From Patiria pectinifera (taxonomy: Eukaryota; Echinodermata; Asteroidea; Valvatida; Asterinidae), in assembly GCA_029964075.1 (NCBI GenBank), contig CM057149.1, forward strand, positions 34,678,900 through 34,742,899: DNA of 64,000 nt. The letters are read 5' to 3'. The translations under genes and the position numbers were made by a program. Under the pieces are notes generated by a model. The model had not been told where the DNA came from. It was given only the letters and a program-made list of their open reading frames with translations, and made no database searches. Positions 43,115-53,982 of the stretch are shown here, in pieces. The stretch's first letter is position 1; each line of letters opens with the position of its first letter.

Positions 43115-43312
43115 GTGACTCGCATGACATACATCATGTGTGACTCGCGTGACATTCTTAAGATAGTTTTTTCTACAAGGAGCAAATAAGAATATTCATA
43201 CTTTTATTGATAGACCACCACTATTTCATTTACAAATATCAAACACTAGCTGAATCCCTCTCTAGTTATTAAGTAATCTGAAAAAAAGTCCTATTTTGTG
43301 ACTCGCGTGACA

Positions 43313-44114
43313 TATTTTGAGGGTGTTTTCACGATGAAATAGTGGGAAAATACTGAAGACATTTGGAAAAATTCTCAATGTTTTATCAAATAAACTGGAA
43401 TAGCTACCAAATGTATGCAGATAAAGCACAATCTTATGAATGAGCTTCAATTACTTCCTCAGTTTGTGATTTATACCCCTGACCCTCCGTTTTGCCCACA
43501 AAATTCATCCATGTTCAGGAGGCTGAAACTTTAAATCAAATGATTTATTTTTAAAAATCTTTTGAGATTTAGATGGTTTCAATATTCCTCTTATCAAATA
43601 TAACTGACAAACATTTATTCCTTTCACTTCAATTTTTGAGTTTGGTGATGACCCTCACATGGAATGGCTGAAAACGGTTTTGTCAAATTTTATGCATGAC
43701 TCAAAGAGTTTAATAATTGAATAAACAAAAAAATAAGGTTTATTCTACAAAAGTTGATGTATGGTGACATTAACACAACGTAGAGATATAAACAATAATG
43801 TCAGTGATTATCAGAAGTTTTGGCATGTTTTCAATGAATTTCTTTTGCACAGTGTTTTTGGAGAGAATGTTGCAACCTGACGCCACTTCAGCGGTTGTGT
43901 ACAAAGTTGAAGATGGTAACACCTTTGAAGTTCCTAGAACACCTCTCAAGTTCCTTGACCATTTTCCTTTCAGTCAGAGATCTCATGCCGTCTCGTTAGT
44001 GGCAATCAAACATGTAAGCTTCTTTTTCGTTTTCCAATTTCAAATGTGTGCAGCTGCTAACAAGCAAGATTCATCGACCAGGCATCATTAAAGTCTGAAA
44101 TAATGATAATTTAA
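43313..44114. other. No gene seen
   Basis: Intron-like AT-rich DNA within the GPCR relic. The plus-strand frame 43,798-44,091 (97 codons) starts with ATG but has no splice partner or known domain. Confidence 0.35.
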
Positions 44115-44611
44115 AGGGCATGTACAACATTTGCTTTTGCTGCAATTTTCCGACATAAATGGATTTGGAGGATTAGTATGTTTATAGCAAATATTGTTAA
44201 TCTGACTTGTTAACGTTTTGGGCTCGTAGATGCTGGAAAAACCAAGAAAATCAATCATGTTCTTGCAGTCTGGTTCCCTGACCCCCACTTAAGATGAAAC
44301 AGAGCAATTTATAGACTTTGGGGAATTGTAAGCTCAGAGAATCAGTTGAGCAGGCTTACCCCTTCACAGGTATGTTATCCATTGCAAAGAAAATGCGAAA
44401 TAACTAAAAATGAAAATGTAGAAGCAGTTTTCTCCAACGCTGGTCGGCCGACCAGCGTTGGAAAAATACAACTTTTCTTGAAAATGTCAGCACACCAGGA
44501 GCCACGATTTACAGGATGTTTTAGACCGTCTTTTCCCAACAATCCAGTAAGGTATTTCGTGATAATTTGATCATTTAGTTTTTTGATGTTTGCAAATGTT
44601 GTATCTTCTCT
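44115..44611. mobile_element. 497-bp MITE with TTAA target, copy 2
   Basis: Matches 31,428-31,921 (AGGGCATGTACAACATTTGC start) with TTAA at 44,111-44,114 and 44,612-44,615. A perfect palindrome CCAACGCTGGTCGG/CCGACCAGCGTTGG lies at about 44,438-44,462. Confidence 0.85.
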
Positions 44612-45319
44612 TTAAGCTCAATACAAATATCATACAAACAAACCAATAACATAAAACAAAAAAGACAGCCCAAAGACGGCTGGCTTACTTAATAAACGAG
44701 TTTTGCATGTTTTGACAAGCAGACACTACTGACTTACCTCAGATATCATGGTGTAAGAAGCTGCCACGTTTTCCAGGATTGTATCTACTGAAGATATTGC
44801 CATTGGTTGGATTGCGCTGGCGTTTGATGTCACAAGTGCTACTTCCTCGACCACGTCCTCAGCATTTTCCGGCGTCACTGACATCTGTTGGTTCACAATT
44901 AGTGAATTTTTTTGGGTACATACAATGTATATTGCTTGTGACTGGTTCTCAGTTAATTTTTGCTTAGCACAAAATTTTGCTAAGCAATATTTGCAACTCC
45001 AAAGCTCTATGGGATCTAAGCCCAATTTCATGGTTCTGCCAACCACAAAATTCTGTGCTTATGATCACCATTCTGTGCTGACAGCCGTAGCAGAAAAAAA
45101 AAATGCGCTAACCCTGTAAGCACAGAATCCTTAGTTACGGGATGTACGCATGCGGAGAAGCCAAGATTCCTCCCTAAACCGTGAAATATGCTATACTGTA
45201 AACACAGCACTTTCTGTTACAGTAAGCAGGGATTTTTCCGCTAACGGTAAGCAGAGCCATAAAATTGGGCCTTGGTCTCACCTTAATGGGCGAGTGGCTG
45301 GCATTGAGGATCGTCCATG

Positions 45320-48300
45320 CGTTCACGGGGTGTCTCTGTTTAAACCTACTGCCTTACTCCTGCTTGTTGATCCAGATGACGGACCGACTTCCGGATCAGA
45401 CCTCACCCCGAAATTGCCACCATCAGAAGCATTCTGTCCCGCAGCAGGAATCTGTCTATGGGCTGCGGTTGACGAGCTTGCTGCGACGGTGGACGCAGGT
45501 CTAGTAATGGCAGATGAAGCAGCAGTGTTTTGTCTGGCTGCTTTTGTCGTCTGACTTTTTTTCTTGGCTGGTATCACCTGAGAAACAATCGTCGTTGAAG
45601 AAAAAAACGTTACATTCCAACGACAAAAGGCAATAATAAGAACCAGAATGGATGTGTACCCAAAATTGTACCCAAAATCTGAAGCAAGTATCTAATATCA
45701 ATCATAACTTATGAACTTGGTACAGTTTTATTTAGTTAGCTTCTACATGTACTCAGTGTTCCCAACTCTCCATGCAACAGGGATTGAACCTCGGACCAAA
45801 TTCCTTTTCTTTGAGTCTATTTTTTACATATTGTACCCAAAATAAAGGGGAGCCCATAATTCACTACAATGTCAAAACCAAGCAAATATCATGATGTTTA
45901 CAGTACAAATTTAATTGATAGGTTTTCTCATAATAAATTCGCTTCATTACCAAACAAAGTCACTATGAATCTTCCTTTGTTTTGGCTTACAACAAAGCTG
46001 AACTCATTCAAAAAATCGTAGTTCCTTCAAAATCTCCAAGGAGGTTTTTTGAGAATTTTGCAGAATTAACCCTCCTTTTGTTTGATCAGTCACAGACAGT
46101 CAAAAGTTCAATCCTGTTCCCCTGCCATGCCTTTTACATAGGCTAGTCACCAACAGTCGGAGCATATTTCTTTTAAGCACCTTGACAGTCAAATTCCATC
46201 AACAGACAAACAGTCACAGCCAGTCAAACTGAATGAGCCATTTTCGGTTCCTGCAAAGGGGAATATCTTGGAAGATTCAGGGTGGTCCCTTTCAAAGAAT
46301 ATATCTCGCCAAGTTTTCTTAGCCTAAGGTACCTGTTGCTGATGATTTCTCACAACAAAGGACAATTCACATCAACTGCATTCACTCACCCAGACTGAGG
46401 GTCTAGATCGCGTCTTCTCAACTAGGATGTTACATGGATGGATGGAGTCTTTGACGAAAGACGGCGACTTCTCTATCAACGCCTCACTGATAATTACCAT
46501 ATCCTTCAATGAAAATACAAACAAAAGACATTATCTCTAACCCTGCCAGACGCAACACGGTGCATCAGGTGTAAAAGTCTGTGGGACCTTGCTGCATTGA
46601 GCCATCAACATCAGTGTATAAACTGTCATATCTGAGACAATGAGAGCTAGTCCTGTTGAACACATAGAGCTATATCATAAATTACTAGAGTGCTAACTTC
46701 GTGTACAAAGTAATGTCTGCTGGGCGCATCCATGTTTGTGCACAAACCTATGGAGACCTAAAAATTTTGTACGGCTTTTGTACGGCTATTTGCATATCTG
46801 CGTTTGTATTCCAAAACCGGCGCATTATCGAAGCCAATACGCCCAAAACCGAAACGCACGATCAGCAAATGAGCGTGTCATTTTGCTCTACGCAAACAGC
46901 GCAATGCGTGCGCGCATTCGCTGCTGATGCAGATGCTTTTTGCCGTCACGTTTTTTTTAACCGTCCATGACGTGCTTAAGTTGTTTACGTATGTTCTACT
47001 TGCGCGTTGCATGTAGAGTACACTTTCACAATTCAATCCAATTTCATTACGTTCTACAAAGACGCACATGAATTCAAAATGTCTGCGCCCAGGACGGCTT
47101 CAAAGCGTCTCCGCGCGCAGAATGAGGAGTTAGCGCTCTAGTAATTTAATATAGCTCTATGGTTGAACAATGCCACAGTTGTATCCTGCTGCATTCAGTG
47201 ACCACAGACTCTGAGGCAGTTTGGCCTTGTGATTTTTCACCTGATGGATCTTGCTGCACTGAGCAGGCTTGTCATTGAGACAAGTGTTGCATGTTGCTGC
47301 ATTCAGCAGGGTTTCTAGCCCAAACACCCTGGAGGGTTAGGGTTGTTGGGTAATCACGGCAATTGTTGACAAAACAATCAAAATTTGGTTTCTTTGCACA
47401 TCCCAATTATACAACTCCCCTATTCAGCAACTAATCTGAGCTACCAACATTTGCATCTTGCCATTAGGGAGATTTTGCACAACAATCAGGGAGATATTTA
47501 GAATTACATTCAACATAACAAGGAAAAAGTTTCGATAATCAGGGAGATTTTCAAATTTGTTCATCAGAACGTGGAAAGATTGGTTTATTTTCAGAGAAAT
47601 TTCTGAAGTATCAAGGAAAGTTGGCAGATCTACAACTTGATCCCAACTTGTCTTTACGCTTCAAACCCTTCAAGTTTTGCCTGTACACTTTTGCCCATAG
47701 AGTTACTACACACCATACACAATCCTTCAAAAAGATCCTCTATCTAGTACGCAGTGCTCTTCAAAACCATTTAAAAAAAAAATTTGTGGACATAAAGTTT
47801 GGACCTGTCGTCACGCTGCAGAGCATTCAACATGTCAAATACTCATTGTCTCTCAACAAAATAAATACACAGTAAACTAACAGTTCAAGACCTTTTACAA
47901 GAAGGTTTTCACATGTTTAACACATTACGTGCTTCAAGAGCCAGACATATTACTTACCCCAACAGTAAACTGAATGAACTCCTCTGCAAAAGCTCCCATG
48001 AGGAAGACGATAATCCTACTTGGGGGCAGGGCATCATTGGCAGCCTGCTCCTCCCCCTCCTCAAGAATTGTCTTCATCCACTTGTTCTTGCCGGCTGAAT
48101 GAAGGGGCCACATCTTAGCAATCCTTCCCTGCAACACCAACCCAGGAAAACAATAAAACGATCAAGGTTTCACAGATTATTTTCAATAAACCACACCAGA
48201 TTTAACAAAGGATGGTATTTTGCCAAAACGCACTAATTAGCCTAGGTTGGAGTGCATACTGAGTTGCAGTGTTGTTGACAAGTCAATCACAAGTCCATCG

Positions 48301-48848
48301 TAAGTCCATCATAAGTCCATCATAAGTCTGCCACAAGTCCGTCATAAACCTATCACAAGTCAATCACAAGTCTTTCATAAGTCCATCATAAGTCCATCAC
48401 AAGTCCATCACAAGTAAATCACAAGTCCATCATTAGTTCATCACAAGTCTGTCACAAGTCAATCACAAGTCCATGATAAGTCTATCACAAGTCCATCACA
48501 AGTCTGTCACTATGGCCATCACAACTCAATCACAAGTCAATCACAAGTCCATCACAAGTCCGTCCCAAGTCTGTCAAAAGTCATCCAGTCTCAAGTCAAG
48601 TCACAAGCTATTCAAATGAATTTTTAGCTGCAAGGATAAGTTTTGTAAAAATGTACAAAACCTGTGTCATCCAAATAGAAAACTCTCTGTCTTCTGAAAA
48701 AAAAGTTGGAACCTACATGTACCTCAATGTACTTAAAATTGAAGGAGGAACCCAGCTGAACATCAGCCAAAGATAACTGCTGCATCTTTGATAAACTTGA
48801 CGGCCGACAAGAACATACTGTGACTGCCCTTGAAGTCATCTTGTCTGC
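45320..48848 (-). CDS. Small unrecognised gene, possible OB-fold protein
   Basis: Four minus-strand exons, all phase 0: 48,723-48,848 (acceptor TTCTTTTAG, donor GTACAT), 47,958-48,128 (GTTGCAG / GTAAGT), 46,390-46,503 (CATTGAAG / GTGAGT) and 45,320-45,577 (TTTCTCAG to TGA). They encode LADVQLGSSFNFKYIE, GRIAKMWPLHS, SRIIVFLMGAFAEEFIQFTV, GDMVIISEALIEKSP, HPCNILVEKTRSRPSVW, and a Ser/Thr/Ala-rich tail. The run of short strands with G+I near the start and GDMVII near the end resembles an OB fold of the POT1/RPA kind; that is inference from pattern, not a family match. The first usable ATG is in the 48.7-kb exon (DKMTSRAV), but an upstream in-frame exon may exist at 53,123. If the last exon instead uses a donor at 45,406, the tail would change. 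Confidence 0.6.
46663..47161. mobile_element. 499-bp hAT-like MITE, 8-bp duplication GTTGAACA
   Basis: The ends CATAGAGCTATAT and ATATAGCTCTATG, with AAATTACTAGAG(T/C)GC continuing the inverted repeat, are flanked by GTTGAACA at 46,655-46,662 and 47,162-47,169. It lies in an intron of the minus-strand gene. Confidence 0.9.
48275..48600. repeat. Degenerate 11-bp tandem repeat
   Basis: About 28 units of the type CAAGTCCATCA / TAAGTCCATCA / CAAGTCTGTCA with frequent single-base changes. It lies in the intron between the 48.0 and 48.7 kb exons. Confidence 0.9.
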
Positions 48849-48859
48849 CTAAAAGAAAA

Positions 48860-50040
48860 GGGAAGAATTTGGTAACTGCCCAATAAATTGCTCTTGCAAG
48901 CACCTGTAAGTTGTACATATTTCTTCACTCAAAATGGTAATGATTTGTGGATACCTCCCTTACACTCTGCCACACATTGGTCAACTGCGCAAACATTAGC
49001 TGATTTTGCAGGGGATGGTCGATCGAGTAGGATCCTAGGCCTTTGGCAATATACTAGTGATCATCCAGGACAATCAACCAGATTTTACAAGTGGGGATCA
49101 ACCCAAAACAATAGACCATCACGGAGGGTATGGCCGGCTGGCCGGCCGCATGCCCGACAACACGATGTCATGAACTGTACAATGCATACTCATAACCTTG
49201 CCCAAGCATGCCCGCATAAATGCATACATAAACGATGAACAAAACTACTCCACCAATTTAAAATCCCATGGAGGAACATTTTTGAGATGATATTTGTGGG
49301 AGCTGAAGACTGATCGTCGTTTCTTGGTCAGATGGATGAAGTTTTCTAGATAAAGGAACATGTTTTGGAAAAGGTATGAGTTCCTCTACGAGCAGATACC
49401 CTAACTTTGAAAATCTCTGTCCTGGATGAGAAGATAATCGCCCTCAAAGTCGGTAGCAAATTTGCTACATCAGTTTCAGGCATCTAGGGGACGTTTGCCG
49501 CCCTGGCCGTACTAGCTTGTGATAGTGTACGGCCAGAGGCATTCAGGCTAAGTGCGTGCACACACAGGCCCAAAAAACGATGTCACCGTGCACGGACAGC
49601 CATTTCAAACGGTGAGTAGGTGAACAGCCCCGGCAATAATCCTTCATTATCCGTTTCACAGATTTTATGTTCCAAAATGGGCAAATATTTGGAGCCGCAG
49701 GTACGAGTTGACTCGGGTAAGCATGGTCGAGTTTAGTCCCATAAATGCACATGCATGCGGGCGCACTGCACTTCAGACCAATAATAAACGACAGGCAACA
49801 GCCGTACCAATGCACTTTGCCAAAATTTGACACAAGCTCAGTGAGGGCCGATTATCACAATCCATGACGTCATTGCAGCATGAAGCTTTTGTGAACAATG
49901 GCAGCAGAAATTTGTCTGAATTCAACCCGAAATAACAAGATAACTAGACCTCTGAAAATAATGAATTCAACAGGGTTCTTGCTATTAAGCAGTTATAGAA
50001 TACTGGGAATTATTATAAAGTGATAAAATAATTTTGATCT
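48860..50040. other. Intron or intergenic DNA, no gene seen
   Basis: No splice-supported coding frame on either strand. ACGATGTCACCGTGCAC near 49,577 also occurs near 15,937 inside the 1,926-bp transposon, so a small shared repeat may be present. Confidence 0.4.
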
Positions 50041-50135
50041 TAATTTGATTTAAGCCAAAAAAAAAAGAAAAACGGTTTAGCGTCCCCACCCACCTCCGCT
50101 TTGGAGACCGCCTCCTTTTTTTCTTTTTTTTTTAC

Positions 50136-50479
50136 TTTAGACCAAAAAAAAAAAATAAGTCGGTCTCTGGTCAGCGCGTGCGTCAATTTTAATCATGCGC
50201 GTCAATCTTTTTTTTTTCCAAAATGTTCCGCGGTAGCTCCAACAGCCCCACCTCCTCAATTTTTTTTACCAAAGAGCACCAAGGAATGGGAAATTGCACC
50301 AAGGCAAATGATCGAGAGCACCAAGGCAAATTATGGAGGACACCAATGTACATGAAGACACCAAAAAAGCAAAATTTGTCTGTACAATCCAAGCTTGAAA
50401 AAAAATTAAAAAGCCGTATCGCCGCGTCAATTCCGGAACTTTGGTCTGACCAGAGACCGAATATTTTTTTTTTTTGGCT
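50136..50479. mobile_element. Diverged PIF/Harbinger-like MITE
   Basis: TTAGACCAAAAAAAAAAAAT then AAGTCGGTCTCTGGTCAG at the left; CTGACCAGAGACCGAATA and T-run GGCTTTAAA at the right. Same plan as the two MITEs at 11.1 and 12.1 kb. A further A-rich end of the family lies at 50,052. Confidence 0.65.
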
Positions 50480-50570
50480 TTAAACCAATTTTTTTTTTAA
50501 CAGTGACATCATTTTGACCTCTTTGTCTGTTGCATCTAGCCCATATAAAGCTGGTATGTCATTTCATGAA

Positions 50571-51138
50571 GGCAGTGGATATTTTGCCGGAGACGGCAAA
50601 CCTTTAGTTAACGTTAGTTTGCCGGATATGCACTGAACATGCGCAGTTACTGTTTTTTTTGTTCTTAAACATTTTCCGCTGACAAATGTTAGTCTGGCTC
50701 CATGCCAATATTATCGTTGTAACCTCGTATTCACAAGATGGGATTCAGACCATTTTATAATTTCTGACTTTATTTCCCTTTTAAAAAAAATCCTCCAAAG
50801 CCACAAATCTGAAAAAGAAAATGTAATACTCTACAATAAAATGTTTGAGACATATTAAAATAATAAAAGAAGAATATTCTTATTTATTTGGGGATGGGAA
50901 AAAAAACTTAAAAATATGGCGGCGATCGGATTTGAACTCGAGTCATCCCGCTCCCTAGAGCTTCTGCTTAACCACTACACCAAACGTGCTACACAACTTT
51001 TGATGGGAATTTAATACATCTTATAATTCAGCCCTATCTTAAAGAGTACAGCGCCCTCTGTTGATATGGATTGCCGCCGGCAAACCTTTAGTAAACGTTA
51101 GTTTGCCGTCATTACCTCCGGCAAAATATCCACTATCT
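50571..51138. mobile_element. GGCAGTGG-family DNA element, copy 2, intact, 9-bp duplication
   Basis: 568 bp from GGCAGTGGATATTTTGCC to GGCAAAATATCCACTATC with TTTCATGAA at 50,562-50,570 and 51,138-51,146 (the outer base is shared, so the limit is uncertain by one). Subterminal palindrome CGGCAAACCTTTAGTTAACG/TTAGTTTGCCG. A segment at about 50,925-50,995 reads like a reversed tRNA (GGATTTGAACTCGAGTC, then CTTAACCACTACACCAAACG), so a tRNA or SINE piece has been captured. Confidence 0.88.
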
Positions 51139-51146
51139 TTCATGAA

Positions 51147-51608
51147 ACCAATGGAGGCCAATAGCCCGGTCGGGCAGCCACTTTTGAGGGGGAAAAAAAA
51201 GGGCATCCCGCTTCCTGTTTTTCTAAAGTCCCCATTGTTTGGTCTGTCGAGTTGAGTGACGCGTGGTAGGTGTGGGTGGGTGAGGAGAGGAGGCTGTAGG
51301 TTGAGGCTCCATGTTGGGGATGGGTTGGGGCCGGCTGCCGTTGGGCGCTTGGACATGTTGGATGGCTGTGGGTGGATGGTTGTTGGAGGTGGTGTCAGGG
51401 TGGCTGGTGGTGTCGTTGCTGCACCTGGTGAGTCCTCCTGGGTGGTGGGAGGGTCGGTGTGGAACGGCCAAGGTGTGGTAGGGGGCGGCGATGGGGGCTT
51501 GGCTATCTTGGCTGGTGGAATCATGGCTGTCACCTGGCCAGGTGCCATTGCCAATGGTGCGCGGGGTATGACAGGCAGGTACACTTCGGCACCTTGCCAA
51601 CTCGGCAT
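51147..51608. repeat. Low-complexity G/T-rich stretch
   Basis: Dominated by GGTGG, TGGGTGG and TTGGCACC-like words. On the minus strand it gives a long Pro/Thr/Ser-rich frame (to 51,737) that crosses into both neighbouring transposable elements; no promoter, splice signal or domain supports it as a gene. Confidence 0.55.
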
Positions 51609-52567
51609 CTTTCCAACCTTGGCACCCGCCAACTTGGCACCTGTTAAAATACCAACTCGGCACCTAAGAATAGTGCATGACGAGAATGTTGCACTTTGCT
51701 GATAAAGCGCAGTGTGTTTTTGCATGATGCAGACCATGGAGCTAGGTACTCCTACTCCTACTCAGAAGCCCGCAAAATTGCTGTCAACACCAAACACTAA
51801 TTAAGTACAAAAACGTCCATTCCAAATAAGCCATTTCATACAGAACCGCTGCACAGTTTGCCCCTAAACTCCGTACAATACCTCATGACATACTCACGTT
51901 ATGTGCACCCAACAAACATCGGTGAATTCTGTCTGTTTTTGGCAAAAATGATGAAAAATTTGCCCTTTCCGTACTGAGCCAACCTAACACTTGAAACGAG
52001 CACGCGCGCAGAATGATCGCAGTCATTTTCGGTTCGATCGCTCGGAGCGCGCCGCGGGGGGTATGGTGTAGGAGCGGATTGATAGTATGCGCATGCGTAC
52101 AAGTGCAAGTACGTACCCCCTGCGGCGTGCTCCGAGCGATCGAACCCGAAAATGACTGCGATATCAGCGCGCGTGGTCGTTTCAAGTGTTAGGTTGGCTC
52201 AGTGCGGAAAGGGCATATTTTTCATCATTTTGGCCTAAAAACAGACAGAATCCACCGATTTTGTTGGGTGCACATAACTTGAGTATGTCATGAGGTATTG
52301 TACGGAGTTTAGGGGCAAACTGTGCAGCGGTTCTGTGGGAAATGGCTTATTTGGAACGGACGTTTTTGTACTTAATTAGTGTTTGGTGTTGACAGCAATT
52401 TTGCGGGCTTCTGAGTAGGAGTAGGAGTACCTAGCTCCATGGTCTGCATCATGCAAAAACACACTGCGCTTTATCAGCAAAGTGCAACATTCTCGTCATG
52501 CACTATTCTTAGGTGCCGAGTTGGTATTTTAACAGGTGCCAAGTTGGCGGGTGCCAAGGTTGGAAAG
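51609..52567. repeat. Long inverted repeat family, copy 3 (959 bp)
   Basis: Arms of about 470 bp around a centre near 52,088. The outer ends are CTTTCCAACCTTGGCACC and its complement. Further in: TAGTGCATGACGAGAATG, CCATGGAGCTAGGTACTCC, CCCGCAAAATTGCTGTC and CGCTCGGAGCGCGCCGCGGG. The inner two thirds are homologous to 1,121-1,861 and 1,972-2,556; the outer 100 bp are not present there. Immediately after it, 52,575-52,660 carries another partial arm (CAGCAATTTTGCGGGCTTCT). Confidence 0.88.
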
Positions 52568-52804
52568 AAAGTTGGAAATTAGTGTTTTGTGTTGACAGCA
52601 ATTTTGCGGGCTTCTGACTCTATGAGGCTCCGCTCACATAGTTCTAGGAGTAGGAGCTAGGAACATGGGCAGACCGGGCTTGTACGCACTCTCTGCCAGT
52701 CAACGTGGCTGTCCGTTGGACGGTGAAGTTGTTTTGTGCCGGAAAAGTGGGACATTAGGCCTAGGTCCTAACTGATTATTTGGGGACGGACCGTGGTTTG
52801 GGGA

Positions 52805-52930
52805 GGTCAGGTGCCGAGTTGGAAGTCGGGAGAATGAGGCAAAATTGGGTGCTGAGTTGGCTAGGTGCCGAGTTTGCAAGGTGCCGAGTTGACAAGGTGC
52901 CGAGTTGGCAAGGTGCCGAGTTGGCAAAAT
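52805..52930. repeat. Tandem AGGTGCCGAGTTGGCA-type minisatellite
   Basis: Five to six units of about 16 bp (GTGCCGAGTTGGCAAG). The same words form the tips of the palindrome at 51,609-52,567 (GGTGCCGAGTTGG), so the array probably grew from that element. Confidence 0.8.
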
Positions 52931-53122
52931 CAACTGATCAAAGGTCGCCTTAGCCCCATAAATGTGGCCAGTTTACTGGACTGCCTCCGTAAACATAGGC
53001 CACACACCGACCGTATGGGAAACTTACTCGGCGAAATGTTGAACATGTTGAAAGTGATTTCCACCATTTGTCCACATTGCGACTTCAGACCCAGTTTATT
53101 TAAGCTTTAAAAGTACACTTAC

Positions 53123-53256
53123 CCTCTTAATAACAAAATGAGAACCTGCTGCCAGTGTCAGTTGTCCAGCTGCTGCGTAATTTACGTCCTTTTCTGGAGC
53201 CTTTTTGGCAACTTGGATTCTACCTCCATCATTGTCCGTGGTCCAACTGAACAATG
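53123..53256 (-). CDS. Possible upstream exon of the OB-fold-like gene
   Basis: A minus-strand open frame (GGRIQVAKKAPEKDVNYAAA, GQLTLAAGSHFVIKR) runs into a consensus donor AGG|GTAAGT at 53,122 in phase 0, matching the phase of the next exon at 48,848. No in-frame ATG is present; a weak acceptor TTGTTCAG would start it near 53,252. A 4.3-kb intron would be needed. Could also be 5' UTR or chance. Confidence 0.35.
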
Positions 53257-53501
53257 GCGTCGCGCAATATCAAAGGGGCGGCGCAGGCCCGGTGGCTGTT
53301 ACCTGCCTTCTGTCAATCCTTCATGTAAAGCGCGCCCTCATGCGTATTACACCCTCGGCCAGCTGGCCGTACGACGTACGTACGTATGGACACGTACCAG
53401 CGTACTGACGTTTGTAAGTTGACTTTTCTGTGGCGCGAAAATTCAAAAAAGAAAGAAAAGAAACAAGAAAGAAAGAAGTGCGCCAGAATTTTGTTTTGGC
53501 G

Positions 53502-53570
53502 ATGATTGATAGTGAGCGGACGTCGTCAGTGACTGAAATTTCAATCACCGATTCCTTTCCAGGGACACAG
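53502..53570 (+). CDS. Candidate divergent first exon
   Basis: ATG followed by 23 codons (MIDSERTSSVTEISITDSFP) and a donor-like CAG|GTAGGC. The frame is open upstream as well. No following exon was found before the repeats at 53.98 kb, so this stays speculative. Confidence 0.15.
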
Positions 53571-53982
53571 GTAGGCCTAAGCTATATATCAGTATATCGA
53601 GAGGTGTATCGTACTTTCTTATTTCTACCCCTTGTTTCCCCCCCCCCGAAAAAATCGGCCAAATGGCGGATGATGACTGGGCCCCGAAAATGACTCATGG
53701 GATATAAGCTTACTCAACAAACTCCAATGGAACTTGGAAACACAGGAAAACGACCAATCACGCTCAACTCTCATGACTCTTGACATCCAGATCAGCCAAG
53801 CTCAAAATAACACTCAATCCCAAATGCAAACTAGAAAACAGCCGAAATCTAGCATATAGCCTAACTAATATTAGCGACGTCTAGAATACCCCGCCACTCA
53901 TCCACCTCGCAGCCGGCTACGAATTAAGTCACGGTTGATTGCCCTCAATGAACCTCAGCACTACTTAATTGTATCATGGAGC

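Larger units (their letters stand above)
41305..43312 (+). repeat. Seven dispersed copies of GTGACTCGCGTGACA
   Basis: Same-strand copies at 41,305, 41,482, 41,670 (one change), 41,692, 43,115 (one change), 43,140 and 43,298. Flanking sequences are unrelated apart from frequent T/A after the motif, so these are not simple tandem units. Each copy contains GTGAC twice, 9 bp apart. All lie in the introns of the GPCR relic. Confidence 0.85.
40319..44884 (-). pseudogene. Adhesion G-protein-coupled receptor relic
   Basis: Three minus-strand exons. 44,738-44,884 (49 codons) has the stalk/GAIN-like TPENAEDVVEEVALVTSN. 41,074-41,243 has the GPS region CVFWNFTVNDW, DWSTRDAG, SSGVC. 40,319-40,641 has the first cytoplasmic loop, helix 2 and helix 3 (RRKLRTKHPQQILISLCVAL, SMAWMAVEATNIYL). 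Defects: a TAA stop at the GPS cleavage-site position, explained by loss of four bases in a TG run and gain of one A; two extra bases after NIYL shifting the frame; no helix 1 exon in the 430-bp gap; no helices 4-7 downstream. The exon order and donor/acceptor sites are otherwise normal. Confidence 0.7.

Noticed and set aside
43798..44091. 97-codon plus-strand frame starting with ATG
   Set aside because: Opposite strand to the GPCR relic, no splice partner or domain found.
48275..48600. CRISPR-like or regularly spaced repeat
   Set aside because: Units are 11 bp, contiguous and degenerate, without spacers, and the genome is eukaryotic.
51039..51737. 232-codon Pro/Thr-rich open frame on the minus strand
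   Set aside because: It starts inside the 51.6-kb palindrome, crosses low-complexity GGTGG sequence and ends inside the GGCAGTGG element. No splice sites, domain or promoter.
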